64,000 nucleotides of DNA from Volvariella volvacea V23 (taxonomy: Eukaryota > Basidiomycota > Agaricomycetes > Agaricales > Pluteaceae). Shown here piece by piece: positions 10,866-22,800 of the stretch. Position 1 is the first letter of the stretch. Each line of letters begins with the position of its first letter. The notes below the pieces were generated by a model. That model did not search any database. It was not told the origin of the DNA and was given only the letters and a program-made list of their open reading frames with translations. Location of the stretch: assembly GCA_000349905.1 (NCBI GenBank), contig KB722739.1, forward strand, positions 948,611 to 1,012,610. Reading direction: 5' to 3'. The position numbers were made by a program, and so were the translations under genes.

Positions 10866-12604
10866 TTACTCCTGCATCGCATCACGCGTGGAGCATAGCG
10901 CCAACTCTCGACGAATTTCAGGACCAATATCTTTATGGAAATGGACGCGAACGACATCAAGCAAAGAATTCTGCTGATCATCCTTCAGGTGAGGCGCATA
11001 TCTAGAAAAGAGGAGTGAGACCGAGAAGAAACGTCTGCTCGAGGGACGCTCACCTCTGAACGAAAACAAGTAAACTTTGGTGCCACAGAACTGGCAGCTC
11101 CCCTTTTGTGTGCGTATTTGAGATGCGAATAAAGTGAAACACCAGGCCATCCAGTACTTTGAACGGGAGATCTTTCTTCTTGTCCAGAAGTACACGAATT
11201 ATCAGTGCACGGGGACCTGCACTCGAAATGGGCTATCAGGACTACAGAAACGCGTAAAGGAAACGAACCAGCAAAATCCTGTTCGGCGAGTCTAAGTAGC
11301 ACAGCACCCATGTGCACTGCTGGGATGGATTTTTTTGCCAGGACAGAAGCGAAGATAACAGCCTCTTTCAGGGTACAGCCCTCCTGCCTGAACTATGAAG
11401 CTACAAGAAAAGAATGAATTCGGAGACGCACATAAAGAATTGGGAAAAGCACTGCTTTAAATAATGGTGCGGGTTTATAGAGCGCTTTTAACGACGCTTG
11501 GTAGAGGTGGACGTTTAATCTTCGGTTAGAATGTCTAGAGGTGGGATTGTGCGACGCAATGTCTTTGCGGACAGCAGAGAGAAGCACATGACGAAGGAAG
11601 AATTGTGCTTGGGTAGGGTTCATGTTAGACATGAAAACGTTGCTTATTTTTCGCATCATGAATGGGCTCCAGTCCTCTGGGTGGGTTAAGGCAAGGAACC
11701 TCTTCCATTGGGGGAAAGATGGAAGCGCTTTGATGCCTTTGTGAAGTTGACCTGTGCCACGCAGACTTTCGCCGACTCTGGGGGGCCATAAGTGAGCATG
11801 GGTGAAACCTTTTTAGATAGGGCTCACTTCTCAAACATTGCGACCACTCGTGGATCGAGACCAAAAGCGGGGTCGGATCCTGCACAGTGTCCAGACTAAT
11901 ACAGTGATGAACAAGTAGATGAGCTCACGCTGTCGTGAGGCCGAGGGCATATCACTTGGACCGCTAGTACCGAGTTTCGAAAAGATTATATCCGCGAGCG
12001 TGCGGCGATCCGCCAAGTTGGGGGGATAGAGGGAGTCAAAGGCAGCGCCATCGTCATTACTCAAACCCTAGATTGAGTTAACACTATACCGAATGGCAGA
12101 CCTCCATCAGACACACCCATTCACGCAGCATGCTTTAATCTATCTCATCTCCTTCACCCTCGCCAGCACTGCCATCCACATCACTGGTAACCTCGGGAGA
12201 TAGCAGACGGTATTGCATAGGAGGGCGATGAAGGAAAGTGGCTTCGTCTACGGGAGTATCCTCGATCTCCTCTTCTTGCTGGATTTGTGCCAACTCGAGG
12301 ATTTTCTGGGTCGTGCGGGGGTCAAGCTCAGCGTTGTGGTCATCATCCTACAAGACCCTATGAACAAAGAAGATATGCAAGAAATCCAGTGCATACGAGT
12401 CGCTGCTTCACGCGAGACTTTTTGGTTGGGATGTCCGGGGAAGCATCGTTATCTCTCTCATTTGCTGTAAGCAATGCCCCGCCGTAAGTAGTTGTTTAGG
12501 ACTAGTTGACTGGTAACAACGTCATCGCTGGTACCAAAAATATCTCTTTCGAGTGTTTGGTGCCTTAATCCTGCGGCTGGTCGTGAGGAAGGTATTCGGG
12601 GCAT
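10866..12604 (-). CDS. ENP1: bystin / essential nuclear protein 1 (40S ribosome assembly)
   Basis: Bystin is a nucleolar assembly factor needed for 40S pre-ribosome maturation and export. Nine exons keep one frame: 12604-12535, 12464-12397, 12347-12192, 12067-11929, 11879-11828, 11777-11432, 11383-11269, 11216-11054 and 11001-10866. They give 414 residues, against about 437 in human and 483 in yeast. Family landmarks appear in order: MPR at the N-terminus, TTQKILELAQIQQEEEIE, RRTLADIIFSKL, LHKGIKALPSFPQW, RLNVHLYQASLKALYKP, EGCTLKEAVIFASVLAKKSI, KVLDGLVFHFIRISNTHTKG, ELPVLWHQSLLVF and GPEIRRELA. The exon 3 donor (GTTACC) is weak, so that junction is the least certain. No disabling change is seen. 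The 5' half of each exon is too short to give a notable ORF. Confidence 0.93.
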
Positions 12605-13644
12605 TTCAGTAATTTAAGAAACAAATTCCCGTAGATGCCAGTGGCTGCCGGTGTTTGCCGGGTAGATGTGGCTCCATCCTGGATAACAAGAGCCTTCCCT
12701 TTCCACCTACAGTCCTCGGGCCTGAAAGCGCCAGATATCACTTGCTTGGATCAAAGGCGAAACTGCCGTAACGGAGTGTCACCTAACGCCAGCCAGTTCC
12801 GTACGCTAAGCTAACATTTTTTAACCATTTATCTTGTTACATTCACCTTATTCTTATGGCTTGATTTTATGAGCTGTGAGCTTTTTACTTGGTTACAAAC
12901 CTATACAGCAGTGTGAGGTAATTGCACAGCTTTCAGGACGCAAGTATCAACTATCGAGCACCTCCAGGGGGCTTCATGGAATTTAGTGTACCGTCAATTC
13001 GGCAATCCCGTTTGAGCGTTCTTAACATCCTGAATATGCAACCTCGTTGTCACATAGGTGCATCTACTTTGAATCCATAAGAAATAAAAAGCAGTACGAT
13101 CTGGTAGTCAGAATACTGAGGCATTGGGGAGACGCTGACACGGAAAGGCGGTGGTAGAGGAGAAACAACCAGCATGCTGTCAGCACGTTCTGTGAACCAC
13201 ACTGCCTAGGCATCAAATGAGTATGGTCGTGACCTGTTCCTTTGCTTAACAAGGGACTATGTCAATCAGAACTTGCGCTCTAGCCATCCGAGTCGTAATG
13301 TGTGCCCGCATCGCTTCTAAAAATATGCGTGCACGTGAGCCTTTCGGCTTTGGCGGTCATCTTTCCAATATCCCGACCTGAAGGCATCAGCAAAGCTTGC
13401 GTGGGTGAGCTGAGAACATCAAGCCACAGATCACGGGAGGCACAGGTTGTTGGGAAAAGCTGAGAAAGGCTTTCGCAATTCGCATAGCATCTGCCGCCCA
13501 CTAATCAGTCGGATTAATAATCGGTGTCCATGTGCCGATATATATATATGGCCTTGGATCCCCAGCCTCTCTTCACCATCGCACTCCCGACCAATCTTGC
13601 TATCAGAACTATCAGAACACACACACCACCGACTCAACACTACA
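12605..13644. other. divergent promoter region, ENP1 and DUF427 gene
   Basis: About 1 kb between two divergently transcribed genes. A TATA-like run, GATATATATATATGG, at 13537-13549 lies about 100 nt before the DUF427 start. No coding sequence is supported. Confidence 0.6.
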
Positions 13645-14151
13645 ATGCCCAGGGTCACTCTCAACGGTCAGGTTCTCGCTGATTCAAACGAGACTGTTGT
13701 CGTCGAAGGAAATCACTACTTCCCGCCTTCGTCTGTGAGCAAGTCTCTCTTCACCGACTCAAGCACAAGGTTCGTTGGCTCTTATCATCTCCTGAGATCT
13801 CAAGCTCACGAGTGCTACTCCTGCTCTAGCTCTGTTTGCCCATGGAAGGGGTAGGTTACGTCCTGCTAATGACGGCTCATCCATTCTAAACGTTCTCTTG
13901 CAGGAATGCATCATATTATAACGCTAACGTCGATGGCACTGTTGTTCGTGATGTCGCTTGGTTCGTAATCCCAGAGACATCGCTTTCCCGAGTATAAGAC
14001 TCACCCGCTCACTGTTAGGTATTACCCCAACCCCTCTGCCAAAGCACAGGCCATCCAAGGATACGTTGCGTTCTACAAGGTGAGCGGACTTGCGGTCCAT
14101 GTCGGATGATTGCTGACTAGTAGCTCGCAGAACAAAGTCGTCTTTGAGTGA
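13645..14151 (+). CDS. small DUF427-domain protein
   Basis: Four exons (13645-13769, 13904-13960, 14019-14079, 14131-14151) join in phase to an 87-residue protein starting MPRVTLNG and ending KNKVVFE. The order of a small beta-rich DUF427 domain is clear: a Glu-Gly pair before NHYFPP, an SLFTDSST segment, then AWYYPNPS and IQGYVAFY. DUF427 proteins occur in bacteria and fungi and have no settled function. The domain fills the whole protein; there is no signal peptide. A TATA-like box lies about 100 nt upstream of the ATG. Confidence 0.85.
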
Positions 14152-14325
14152 AGGTGCCGAGCAGACGGGTGTTCACCGTTCAGAAGCATCGCCTTGATAA
14201 TTATGTACAACAAAGATACGAATAATAAAGTTCATTGTGTGAAATGTCTCTGGGGATTGGGTCATGGTCCTGTCCGTAACGTCCTTAACCCTAGGCCTTC
14301 CGCAAACGTGCAATCGCTGATCGTC

Positions 14326-15076
14326 TCAAATCGATATGATATTGACTCTGACCTTGTGGCAGTCGCCACTGGCAGGAACATTATAATACAGGTTCGTCTG
14401 CGGCCTCGTTCCAGTTCCAAGGCACAAGCTCCAGTTATCAGCATCTCCGTAAACAGCCAGCAACGGGGGTTGCCCCGACTCCGAGAGCAGTGCAGAAAAG
14501 ACTTGAGGGCCTGGTGTAGCATATATCGTAGTCGTATACCAGGAGAGGGCCGTTCGGGTGATACCAGTTATAGGATTCTGGATGGGTGACATGGTGCTGT
14601 TGGTCCTGGTTGTCCCGTCGCTTCTATAAGCCCTAAGACGAGAACCGGAGAGACCGATGGACGGGTAGTCATTATACGGGTACGTATCGTATGTCTAGAG
14701 CCAGGAACGATGAGCGATCAAACGTAAATTGGCACGAGTCGAGGAACACGCACAGAAGTGACATAAGAGGAGACCCCTGAGCTGGCACCTTGGTTGAAAG
14801 GAGCAAAGATGAGTCTTATCAGGGTGCAGCATTTGACTATGCGCACATACCATTCTGTCCCAATACTAATGCTACTCCACTAGAACTTGGATCATTGACA
14901 TTCGATGCTGTAAGTGTAAACCTATACGGCAGCGAGTACGCAAAAGTAGGGGCTCTGCGCTCGATGAATTCGTCGCGGGCGGCTAGAATGACCGCAGCAG
15001 ATGACGAAACGATGAATAGGGAGATAACGAAAAGAAAGGTGAGCGTAATCGGTCCAAATCGTGAGGATGAAGGCAT
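14326..15076 (-). CDS. secreted protein, four-member local family (copy 1)
   Basis: Exons 15076-14851, 14788-14754 (35 nt) and 14694-14326 give 209 residues. A signal peptide (TLTFLFVISLFIVSSSAAV) is followed by a dibasic site (ERRAP) and a domain with LPYRFTLTA, LVLGQNG, YPYNDYPSI, GDADNWSLC, TRPQTNLYYN and KVRVN. Copies at 16.3, 37.4 and 41.2 kb share the domain and exactly the same exon layout, including the 35-nt middle exon. The leader 15135-15113 matches those of copies 3 and 4. A TATA-like run lies at 15170-15180. Near the C-terminus the usual CYR is CHK here. Function is unknown; I know similar uncharacterised secreted proteins from other Agaricomycetes. Confidence 0.88.
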
Positions 15077-16258
15077 TATGGATGTCCAAGGTGTTGAGGG
15101 TCGTTGCGCTGCGTGAGGTCGTTGAATGAGCTGCGATGACGAGAGAGCAATTGAAAAAGCCTCGCGAGCTATATATACCTTCTTCATTCTACTACGGCAC
15201 GCACGTTACCCAAACCGTACAGACCTAACTCACATGCTCAGGGGGAACTTGTCACGCAGGCTCAAAAGGAAGGCTGTACTGAATATGGAGCGAAGAAATA
15301 GGGTCATAGGGTAGGAGCTAGTAGGGGGTGAAAATGTAATATACGAGCAAAGTTCACGGGAGAAGGCCAACCACTCCGTGAAGGGAGGAAAGAACGCGGG
15401 AGGAATAGGAACTGAGGAGGAGCGAGGCCGCGGCGGCGGACAAGGATCGCCCGAGGTACGCAAGGATTATGAAAAGGCGTCCAAAGACAAAGGCCCGACG
15501 TAGTCCAGGCAAAGGAATGACGGCACGCGAATGCGAAGGAGATAGGAAGGATGTGGCGATGAAACTCACTGGCAGTGCTCATCTAAGCTTTTCGACTGAC
15601 TGAAGGTTTCAGGAGTCGTGCGCCGCATCACGTCAACGGTAATGGAAAAGGTCCGATGAGCGAAACGTTGACAGGAAGAGGTTTACCGCGCTTCCCCCTA
15701 TCAGAGTACACTTTGTAGTGATCAAGGAACGCAATCGTTGCATTACGCGTCGCCACTAAGACTGCATACTAGCGACTGGGCCTCAATTCCTTGGACGATT
15801 CTTAGTCTGATGTTACGAGCGAGCAACGTGCTGAGGGACGAGGCTGAAACGTATCGACCAAACACAGTATGAACAGTCAACAACACCGCAAAGTTCATCG
15901 TAGACGTGCGCCAACATGGTAGATATTGTCCAGAAACCGCCTGTTTGATTGGCTACGGAGGCAAAGCGCTCTGTACCAAGCTAGTGCAAATAAGTACAAA
16001 GTAGTTCGGTTTTATCGGCATTCATAACGCTGTAAAGACTTCATGATCGTGACGTTCGTGCTACTTAAATATACATCATATAGACATGCATAATATACTT
16101 GACACCACGCCAACGCAACAGGGCAACGAAGAGTCCATCAGCGCGCCCACCAACAGTCCACATAAAATCAATCATTTCCGGGCCAAGAACCCCACCTTCT
16201 AATAGTACCTCCACCTTTTCTCTATCTTCAACCCTTCCCAAGATCTTTAGCTCATACT
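15077..16258. other. intergenic, promoter of copy 1 and 3' flank of copy 2
   Basis: Contains the leader and TATA-like box of copy 1 near 15113-15180. The rest holds only short overlapping frames without recognisable features. Confidence 0.6.
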
Positions 16259-17140
16259 TCACGCAAAAGGCACTACATTGACCTTCACTCTATAACACCC
16301 TCCCCCCTCACCCTCCGCCGCGTAATACAGATTCGTCTGCGGCCTCGTCCCAGTCCCAACGCACAAACTCCAATTCTCTGCATCCCCATAGACCGCCAAC
16401 AGCGGGTAAGGATTGAGCGGCAGAGCCGGATCAGGCATCAGAACCGAAAAAATCTCTTCCGCGGGGGAGCTATACAGCCGCGACGTGTACCAGTAAAGGT
16501 AGCTGCGGGAGACACCGGTCGTCTCATTTGCGGTTGTGAGAATGGAGCCGTTGGTTATCCATTCGTTGGTGGGCGTGTAGGCTCGGAGGGTGGATGCGGT
16601 GAGACTCAGGTTGGGGTAGTCGTTGTAAGGGAACGTGGCGTATGTCTGCGGGGCGTGGTATACGTAAGTTGATAAGGTACAGTGGCACAGCAACCCGTGG
16701 ATGCTTACCGATGTTACATGGAAGGTGATGCCTGCACTTGCGCCTTGATTCCGTGCAGATTAGTGGGAGCAACAATTAAAAAGAAAGCAAAGATATCAGG
16801 CGTCAGCATTTCTTCGCCACTCTCCAGAAAATGAAAGAACAGGAAAGAGTGAGCGATGCTTACCATCTTGACCCAGTACCAGTGGCACACCAGTCGAGTT
16901 GTCACACGCCTGACTACCATCCGTTGTGACATTAAGAGCGGCCAAAGTAAACCGATACGGCAGATCGGTTTGATACGTCCCAGGAGCAGGAGGAGGAGCA
17001 TTTATGAGTGCTCCTTTCAACGGTTCGTCTCTGGGTAAAATGGCTGCGGATGACGCAGAGGAGACGAACAGCGAGAAAACCACCCAAGTCAACATCGCGA
17101 TAAATCCGAATTGGGGGATGGAAGATCGTGAGGAGGCCAT
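16259..17140 (-). CDS. secreted protein, four-member local family (copy 2, divergent)
   Basis: Exons 17140-16864, 16743-16709 (35 nt) and 16645-16259 give 232 residues. Signal peptide with core TWVVFSLFVSSASSA, then LPRDE, a Pro-rich insert (INAPPPAPGTY) not seen in the other copies, and the family domain: LPYRFTLAALNVT, LVLGQDG, GITFHVTS, FPYNDYPNL, GDAENWSLC, TRPQTNLYY and CYRVKVNVVPF. Several N-glycosylation sequons. It has the same 35-nt exon and splice phases as its paralogs, but a different 5' leader, so it is the most distant of the four. An internal Met (MLTWVV) is an alternative start. Confidence 0.88.
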
Positions 17141-18461
17141 GTCGTCAGAGTCGTGAGATGAACGAGATTAGAGGTGAGATCGAGCGGTCTATCGAGGTGG
17201 ATAGATTTGTCCGGAGGCAGTGAAACGCAAAGGGTCGTTAGGGCTTGTCGTGGCGGATCCCTCTCCTAGATTGAGAGTGGGACACAGCAATGGAGGCAAA
17301 TACGGTTCGTGATGTAGGGTTAAAGTCAATAAAAAACGTTGCCTAATGTTGTTCGCGAGTTAGGAGGTTGTGGCATTCAGCAATGACCCTCAACATACCT
17401 CAGCGGTTGGTCTTCGCAGAGGCGTCTAGGAGAAGACTGGGGACTGCGGTTAGCGGGTAATGTTGAAGAGAAACGATAACCACCACAGTGCTTAAAGTAA
17501 TCTCCACCACGCGGACACCGGCATCACCGACCCCACGCAACTTCCATCCAACCAGCCACGCAACTTGTCATAAATTACGAGAAAACCCGGGAGCAAGGCC
17601 GCAGGGAAAGGAAAGGCACAAACCTCCAAAACAAAAACGTTCCCTCCTCCACTTTGCTTCAAGGCGTTCCAATTCCCTGATTTCGTCAACACTCGAGGGT
17701 TCCGAAACTTGAAGAATTTTTTGCCAAGAGGGGGAGGATCTGGATTTGCAGTTTCAGAGGTGGGCGCTTCGGGTGGGGACCGAGAAAGAATGAAACGCAG
17801 AGGAGAAAAAGGGAAGAGCCAAAGCAAAACAGAGCAGGAATAATCATTAAAAAGGGAGGAAGATCCGTCGAGAAGGCCAGAACATGAAGCTAGTAAGAAG
17901 CATGAGGCTGGTCTGAGGGCGGATGAAGGGCGAGAAGGTGTCGGAGGGTACCTTTACCAAATTCAATCAAGCTTAAAGGAACGATGCGTGTCAGCCCGGG
18001 ACTTTGGGGCGTTTGGAGTTCACGAAGCAAGCATGCAAACAGACAGGAGTGAACGTCATTCTCCTGGACGTCTGTACCAGTCCTTGGCTCAATTATGCGC
18101 ACAGGATTCGCCTACGCCGTCGGACATCGCATTTGGGGAGTGGATCAGGGCACCGGACGACACCATGACCGACAGGCAAGAATAGCAGTGTGCTGGACGA
18201 GAACGTGCAACGCGGTGTCTGCCAAGTCCCTGGCGTACCTTGAAAACGTGCCTCCCAGGGCGGCACAAAATTAAATGCACGTGCCGGTCATCTCCGGGCC
18301 GTCTGGTCCGGATTTTCCGCCTCGTAAACTTATCCAGAAAAATGTCTATACTGACAGCTACGAAAAATACAAGAGATTTTGGCTTGTGACTTCCAATCAA
18401 CAGATGCTCAATCGTACATGAAACCAAAAACGAACTTGCAAAAAGATCCGCCAGCGAAAAC
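17141..18461. other. intergenic
   Basis: About 1.3 kb between the promoter side of secreted copy 2 and the 3' end of transaldolase. Short frames only; nothing recognised. Confidence 0.6.
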
Positions 18462-19821
18462 TTATGCAGCGAGCTTAGCCCTGAGGAGGTTCTTGAGTGT
18501 CTCACCGTCTTCGGCGAACTTCTTGATACCTTCGTGGAGCTTGTCGAAGGCCATTTGGTCTTGAAGCAATGCCCAGCGGAATTCGGGCTCGTTGTCGATG
18601 AAGGAGACCTTAGGAATTGGCTCGGCTTGTGCGGCTATATGGAGGGCGATAAGGTGGTGGTAATCAGATAATTTTTTCATCATTACTTACCGAGGCTAGC
18701 ATCGAGTTTCTTGGGAACAGGAGCAGTGGAGTTCTTGAGCTCCTCAAGCAGGGCTGGGGCAATTGTCAAGAAATCTACACCAGCAAGGGCTTTGATCTCT
18801 CCGGTCTAATCGTTGTAAGAGAAGAGTCTTCAGTTCGCAGAGGTACGAAACTTACGTTACGGAAGGAAGCACCCATGACAATGGTCTTGTAGCCGTGTTG
18901 CTTGTAGTAGTTGAAAATCTTCTTGACGGAAATGACACCGGGGTCTTCATCGCCCTCGTAGGTCTTTCCAGTGGTCTTCTTGTACCAATCGAGAATCTAT
19001 AGCGTGCTGGTGAACACGACAGTTCCTGAAGGGGACAGAATACATACACGGCCGACGAAAGGCGAAATGAGGGTAACGCCTGCCTCAGCGCAGGCAACAG
19101 CTTGACCGAAGCCGAAGAGGAGAGTGAGGTTGCAGTGGATGCCATCGTCTCGCTCTAGTTCGCGCGCAGCCTGAATGCCTTCCCATGTTGAGGCAATCTT
19201 GATCAGAATACGATCTTTGCTGATGCCCACTGATTCGTAGAGGGCGATCAACTCCTTGGCCTATACAAAAAGCGCATCAACTTTGACGCGTCTGAGACAC
19301 AGGCATCCAGCGCTCACCTTTTTCTTGGTGCCCTCCTTATCGAAGGAAAGGCGGGCATCGACCTCAGTAGAGACTCGTCCGGGGATGATGGCGAGGATTT
19401 CCTTGCCAAACTCAACCAACTATGCAGGGGAGAGATCCAGTTAGCCTGAGATTCAGGATAGTGGCTTCTACGTACGAGTTTGTCGACGGCGTTGTTGGCC
19501 TGGGTGTCGAGATCGCCACCCTTTTGCTTGGCGTAAGCAACAGCAGCGTCGATGATGCGGGCGTATCCTGGCTTGTTAGCAGCTGCTAGGATCAACGATG
19601 GGTTGGTCGTCGCATCCTGTAACCGAGAGTCAACCTGACATCGTGACAACGCGAGGCATGGATGTTACCTGTGGCTTATAGACGTCGATAGCTAAGATCG
19701 ATGCCGTCAATTAAACATTCGAGCATGATATCAATTGGCCGGGTTACGTACACTCGAAATCACCCGAGTCGGAGACGACGACGGTGCCGGTCTGCTTGAG
19801 CTGATCGAGGGAGGTGGTCAT
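18462..19821 (-). CDS. TAL1: transaldolase
   Basis: Cytosolic enzyme of the non-oxidative pentose phosphate pathway. It moves a dihydroxyacetone unit between sedoheptulose 7-phosphate and glyceraldehyde 3-phosphate through a Schiff-base lysine. Eight exons fit in phase (19821-19752, 19691-19669, 19616-19476, 19419-19318, 19260-19048, 18996-18856, 18805-18691, 18634-18462) and give 325 residues, the usual length. Clear motifs are [23 protein letters not shown], the active-site segment [12 protein letters not shown] with its Lys, [27 protein letters not shown] and VMGASFRN. The second exon is only 23 nt (SIDVYKPQ). No oddities. Confidence 0.97.
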
Positions 19822-22800
19822 CGTTGGGCTTTTGATGAGAGGTGGTTGTGGTCAATGGATGAGAGACGTTGAGGGCGAGGTAGCGGAGATATATCCTCCA
19901 GATTACTCATCGCTCATTGGCTGTTGGGTGCGATGCTGATCACGTGAGTGCGTGATGTCATATCACCCGCGGTGGCAACGCACGGGTGTGCACTTGACAT
20001 CGACTTATCTCCGGCTGGCTCTCTGCTCGACCAATGCGGGCTCTGGATTCTGGCCTGATTGCTGAGAAAACATACGAAAGAAGGGCCTGAGCTCGCTGCG
20101 TTCTTGTTATCCCTTGATTATCACCTGTGTATCGCCCGTGCCCATCAGTTGCCGTCAACGGCCGACTGCCCGGGTCCTAATCATGGTCAGCAAGTTGGGA
20201 GAGTCGCGAGTGAGAATGATTTGACAAACCTTTCGTGCATAATGCACGGGTCGCCATACGACATCTCAACTCCTCAGTAATGCATCCGCACGCCATCCTT
20301 TGTGGTGAGTGAGCGAAGGTGCGTAGTAATTGCATTAGATGAGCATCCATTGATAAGAGCAGGGGTGGTCCGATGCAATCAACTCCAGTGGCGCTACCAT
20401 CCACCCTGCAAGGGCGCTGGCGACTGTCCAATGGCATTTCCTGCCCCCTCGAAAATCGCATTAGGGCCAACAATTGATTTTGCGGAATGTACGGCGCGTC
20501 TTGTATTGGCGGGCTGATGGCTCCCGTCGGCGATTACAATCCTCGTATTGGCGCATAACTGATCCTTTGCCGTTGTGTGGGTCCAGAGTTATGCGGGCTT
20601 GTTCTGTCTGATATCAGCGCGGGAGAGCGAAAGAGCGCATATACTCTACATAACTTGCCAAACTGGACGCACTAAGACCAACTCCTCCTCAGACGGTCAC
20701 TCTGCCCGGGTATATGCGCTTGATTCCGAGGGGATAGCCGCATTTGGCTTCAGTTGAACAGCACGCAGTTGCCCAGGTTCGTGCTTAACCTTATTCCATT
20801 TCTGGTGGCTATTACCTCTATATTTTGACACTCGACCTTCGTCGGGTCTTGCGACTTACCGCGGTAGACTGCATTCCATAGATACCGAAAGCTGGCAAGG
20901 ACAATGGATGCAGTTTTGAATTGACAGGATTATGAGCTCTGCTGTATTCCACCAAATTAGGTCTTTTCACGGCTCGCTCCTTGTTGCGTTTTGGTGAGCA
21001 TGGCATCTACCGACAGGAACTGTCACGCTACCAGAATTTTTCAGCTTATCAGTGTGCAGATAACCCTGTAATCCTTGGCTTTTGAAAAGTGACCGGAGTA
21101 AATGCTGTATAAAAGTGCCTACTTCCCGATATCCTATAGACTCATCGGCAACGACCTTGTTCAAGAAATCGCGTTCGCATTTCACCGACAACAACGGGTA
21201 CGGAATGAGGATGGGAACCAGAATGCTGTCTATGTTTTTTGCGCGCACCTCTGGAATAGTAAGTACAAGACTATCCACGGCCATCCCGGTGCGCTGACTC
21301 TCAAGAGGGTGGGTAGCAAGTTTGAACTAAATTAGCAGACTGCGTTCAATGAAGGAACCCGTTACCACGCATACTACGCAATATCATGCTCACTGGGTTG
21401 CTGTAACTCACAGCAGATCGTCGTCTGGACACGGCATCCTGAGCGAAACTCGCGTCCAGGTCGGAGATAGGGACTTCAATGTAGCGGAAGCCTCCCACGC
21501 AGATAGATTCGAGCACGAAGTCTCGCGTCAGAACAGCCAATAACCTGCTGGTAAATGACATCATACTACTTGCCACGAAGTTGGCTGTTGTGTTATGATT
21601 TTTCTCATAGTACTAGGTGCGCAGCAGAGTTAAAACAGAAACTAATGCTGTTTACTGACTCGGGCACTCATCAGGTCTAGAAGGCGTCGATGGAAGAATG
21701 CTTAATACAAGGGGACGACATGACGCATTCTCATGCAAGTACAGCTCTAGTACTACATCCGGAATGGCGGAACAATGAGTGGCTCTCTCATTCTCGCCAG
21801 GTCAATGACCAGCATCGCACCAATGGGGTAACCCCGTCCGACAAGACCATGCCGGCGGTGAGTTCGTTAACCCTGCCATAAACTCCAACCTTCGCTAGAG
21901 CAGGGGCGTTTACGTCCCCCAGTCAAGAAAAAGGTTACTCAAGCCCGAGGAGCTGGAATACATTGCGTCAAATATTTTTTCCCCTACATTCCTTGTCATT
22001 CCAGAAGAGAGCGCTGGTGACTCGACTCTGGCCTTTTGCGCGCGATGCTCCAAGATAATCAACAAAATATTCATCCGCGTTGCCTACGCTACAGATCGTC
22101 TCATCGCCTCTCGTATCTGACGCTTCGATGACTTTCATGACGCTGCGGTGCTGACATCACTGCGGTCCAAAAAGGTTTCTGACACCCACTCCGATACTGT
22201 CGCAATAACAGATACCCAGGCTCGAACTGATTAGAGATGAATGCGCCTCCCGTATAACGGTTTCTCAGAGCTAGAGGCGACGAACGGGGAATAGACATTC
22301 TATACCAAGTCATCCCAATGTTCCTCGGCAGAAGTCTCTACACCTTTTCTCAATTGTAAATGTTGCAATGTTGTATGCGATATTACTCACCCCTATCCGC
22401 AGAGTGGCGCTTACGACACTGATCAGATATCGTGCCCTCCGACGAGCTCGTGAATGAATCAGCAGATGTGAAGGAGGTCAGAGGGCGTCATGTTGGCATC
22501 CAACCCCGCTCGTCCAATAAGAGTGTTACCTTTTAGGATTAAGTGGTCCAATGTACGTACACGCTTAACAGCACGCTGTGAGGTACAAACCGACTCCATG
22601 CGGCCAGATTAACTAGATCTGGGAGGAGATCCGCGTATCCTGTGCTCGTGGGGATCATACGACAGCGATATGAACAAATCTTTACCACCCTTCAATCATT
22701 GCTGCCGATGGCTACCCATCCTTTGTCCGAGCGTGGTCGTGGACCGCGCCGCAGGGTCGATGCACCGAGGAGAGTGTCGAGGCTGTTTTCGGCATTTTCA

